This document shows positions 62,533 to 64,000 of a stretch of 64,000 bases of DNA, in pieces. The notes below the pieces were generated by a model. The model saw nothing but the letters and a program-made list of their open reading frames with translations. It made no database searches and had not been told where the DNA came from. Source of the DNA: an uncultured Pseudoteredinibacter sp. GTDB taxonomy: Bacteria > Pseudomonadota > Gammaproteobacteria > Pseudomonadales > Cellvibrionaceae. How positions within the stretch are numbered: the first letter of the stretch is position 1; each line of letters opens with the position of its first letter. The stretch is taken from contig NZ_CANMSS010000002.1 in the NCBI RefSeq assembly GCF_947500695.1, positions 248,001 through 312,000 on the forward strand. Direction: 5' to 3'. Both the position numbers and the translations under genes were made by a program.

Positions 62533-63462
62533 ATGACTTTAACCGAACTTCGCTACATTGTGACCTTAGCGCAAGAAGAACACTTCGGGCGCGCTGCCGA
62601 ACGCTGCTTTGTATCACAACCCACCTTGAGTATCGCAGTAAAGAAACTTGAAGAAGAGTTAGATGTTGCCTTATTTGAGCGCAGCAAGACCCGAGTCCAC
62701 CCAACACCTTTGGGTGAGAAAATCGTCGCCCAGGCACAAATAGCCCTTGAGCAAACCGCGGCCATTAAAGATCTTGCTACAGCCGGTAAAGATCAGTTGG
62801 CCAGCCCGCTAAAGATTGGCGCAATTTTTACCATCGGGCCCTATCTGTTCCCGCACTTTATTCCCGAGCTGCAGCGCAGTGCAAAGCAGATGCCGCTGTA
62901 TATCGAAGAAGGGTACACCGCCACCTTGCGCCATCGCTTACGTAATGGCGAGTTGGATGTCATCATCGTAGCGCTACCTTTTACCGAGGCCGATGTAGTC
63001 ACCCAAGCGCTCTATGACGAGCCATTCGAAGTTCTGCTGCCTACCGACCACCCACTCACGGAAAAGACTCATATCGAGCCCAGTGACCTAGACGAATATA
63101 ATGTTTTATTGCTTGGCGAGGGCCACTGTTTCCGCGATCAAATATTGGAAGCTTGCCCCAACTTGCAAGCCAAATTCGATAACAGCAGTAATACTCTACA
63201 AGCGGCCACCGAAGGTAGCTCGCTGGAAACCTTACGCCATATGGTTGCCTCTGGGTTAGGCATTACGGTACTACCGCAATCAGCGGCTGGGACCAGCTAT
63301 TATGCACCCGGCGTATTAACCACAAGACCATTCGCCGACCCAGCACCCACTAGGACCGTTGGGCTTGCATGGCGTGCGAGCTTTCCGCGCCATCAAGCTA
63401 TTGATGCCTTGCGCAGTGCCATCTGTGATGGTCATGGCATTTGCACAATTCTGGAGCGCTAA
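62533..63462 (+). CDS. oxyR: LysR-type hydrogen peroxide sensor OxyR
   Basis: 309 aa from ATG 62533 ('MTLTELRYIVTLAQEEHFGR'); a TTG six codons upstream is open but weaker. N-terminal LysR HTH 'AERCFVSQPTLSIAVKKLEE'. The redox cysteines are in 'GEGHCFRDQILEACPNLQAK': the pair is nine residues apart, matching Cys199/Cys208 of E. coli OxyR, so the H2O2 switch is intact. C-terminal 'HMVASGLGITVLPQSAAG' fits. It lies 5 bp before recG, as in Pseudomonas. Confidence 0.95.
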   Translation: MTLTELRYIVTLAQEEHFGRAAERCFVSQPTLSIAVKKLEEELDVALFERSKTRVHPTPLGEKIVAQAQIALEQTAAIKDLATAGKDQLASPLKIGAIFTIGPYLFPHFIPELQRSAKQMPLYIEEGYTATLRHRLRNGELDVIIVALPFTEADVVTQALYDEPFEVLLPTDHPLTEKTHIEPSDLDEYNVLLLGEGHCFRDQILEACPNLQAKFDNSSNTLQAATEGSSLETLRHMVASGLGITVLPQSAAGTSYYAPGVLTTRPFADPAPTRTVGLAWRASFPRHQAIDALRSAICDGHGICTILER

Positions 63463-63467
63463 AGGCG

Positions 63468-64000
63468 ATGAGTGAGAAGGCTTTACCTAGCCTCGCCCAA
63501 ATCGATATCACGGCACTAAAAGGTGTAGGCAAGCAACTGGCCGAAAAACTGGCCCGGCTGCATATCTACACCCTGCAAGATCTGCTGTTCCATTTGCCCA
63601 GCCGCTATTTGGATCGCACTAAAATCACCCCTATCGGAGCCCTTCAACCTGGCCAGAACGCTGTAATTCAAGGCATTATCAAAGCCAGCGACGTAGTTTA
63701 TGGACGGCGACGAAGCCTAATGTGCCGCCTGCAAGACGGCACCGGCACATTAACCCTGCGCTTCTATCATTTCTCTGGTAGCCAAAAGGCTAAGCTCACC
63801 CCCGGTAGCCATGTGCGCTGCTATGGTGAAGCGCGCCGAGGCTCCTCGGGTTTGGAGATGTATCACCCTGAGTACGAGTTCTACGATGAGCAGTCTCAAC
63901 TCGTATTACCGGACAGCCTAACCCCGGTTTACCCGGTTGGCGAAGGTATTACCCAATCTCGATTAAGAGGCCTAATCAGCCAGCTATTACCGCAAGTAAA
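63468..64000 (+). CDS. recG: ATP-dependent DNA helicase RecG, 5' part only
   Basis: Begins with ATG at 63468, 5 bp after the oxyR stop, and stays open to the window edge (177 codons visible of about 690). The translation starts 'MSEKALPSLAQIDITALKGV' and continues 'GKQLAEKLARLHIYTLQDLL' and 'FHLPSRYLDRTKITPIGALQ', the wedge-domain opening of RecG, followed by the OB-fold stretch 'CRLQDGTGTLTLRFYHFSG'. RecG remodels stalled replication forks and recombination intermediates. The helicase motifs lie outside the window. Start overlap with the oxyR unit suggests co-transcription. Confidence 0.93.
   Translation, partial: MSEKALPSLAQIDITALKGVGKQLAEKLARLHIYTLQDLLFHLPSRYLDRTKITPIGALQPGQNAVIQGIIKASDVVYGRRRSLMCRLQDGTGTLTLRFYHFSGSQKAKLTPGSHVRCYGEARRGSSGLEMYHPEYEFYDEQSQLVLPDSLTPVYPVGEGITQSRLRGLISQLLPQV

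Overview
The window is chromosomal DNA of a marine-type gammaproteobacterium of the Pseudomonadales/Cellvibrionales kind. The main evidence is gene order: gmk-rpoZ-spoT-ridA followed further on by oxyR-recG, with rph and yicC nearby, as in Pseudomonas and relatives. The SstT, DbpA, LhgO, DUF2058 and MksBEF proteins also look like that group. The region is densely coded and moderate in GC. I see no tRNA, rRNA, CRISPR array, insertion sequence or prophage gene. The affiliation is inferred from protein and gene-order resemblance, not from a search.

Layout. 0-8.7 kb, mostly minus strand: a small membrane protein, then an operon of a gluconate-2-dehydrogenase-subunit-3-like protein, a GMC oxidoreductase and a ThuA-like protein (possible glycoside oxidation), a GNAT, a parvulin, DbpA, LhgO and a membrane dipeptidase. 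8.8-17.4 kb, plus strand: SstT, two paralogous secreted proteins carrying an unnamed 'SGV..IRGW' module, then an AraC regulator, a TonB-dependent receptor and two alpha/beta hydrolases. 17.7-28.1 kb: a CadC-like membrane regulator with two secreted LRR proteins ending in VPxTPLW sorting-like tails, then DUF2058/SMI1, a GNAT, an orphan molybdopterin oxidoreductase, a VOC protein and a large LRR protein that has two more copies of the IRGW module. 28.2-36.6 kb: rph and yicC (divergent), then a very tight six-gene operon joining a di-heme peroxidase, a cupredoxin and a di-heme cytochrome c to a PAS histidine kinase and two response regulators (HDOD and a degenerate HD-GYP). 36.6-49.1 kb: trpB, MksF/MksE/MksB (Wadjet JetABC-like) without a MksG/JetD nuclease gene, a divergent small GTPase-like protein, a CheC-like response regulator, a PAS protein, a PIN-PhoH protein and a YpfJ-like metallopeptidase. 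49.2-53.0 kb: gmk, rpoZ, spoT, ridA. 53.0-58.2 kb: a tandemly duplicated two-gene cassette (small secreted protein plus S9 peptidase). 58.2-64 kb: a divergent AraC/TauD pair, a DUF418 membrane protein, an SDR protein, oxyR and the start of recG, which is cut by the window edge.

The best candidates for undescribed biology are the periplasmic redox/two-component operon (30.1-36.6 kb), the recurring IRGW module in secreted proteins, the CadC-like regulator with a shared inverted-repeat element in front of itself and of the LRR operon, and the duplicated S9 peptidase/partner cassette. Several intergenic spaces hold precise palindromes. These include a perfect 31-bp inverted repeat whose GGGTCAGA tips recur in a second hairpin 23 kb away, and a cluster of hairpins at 17.5-17.7 kb.
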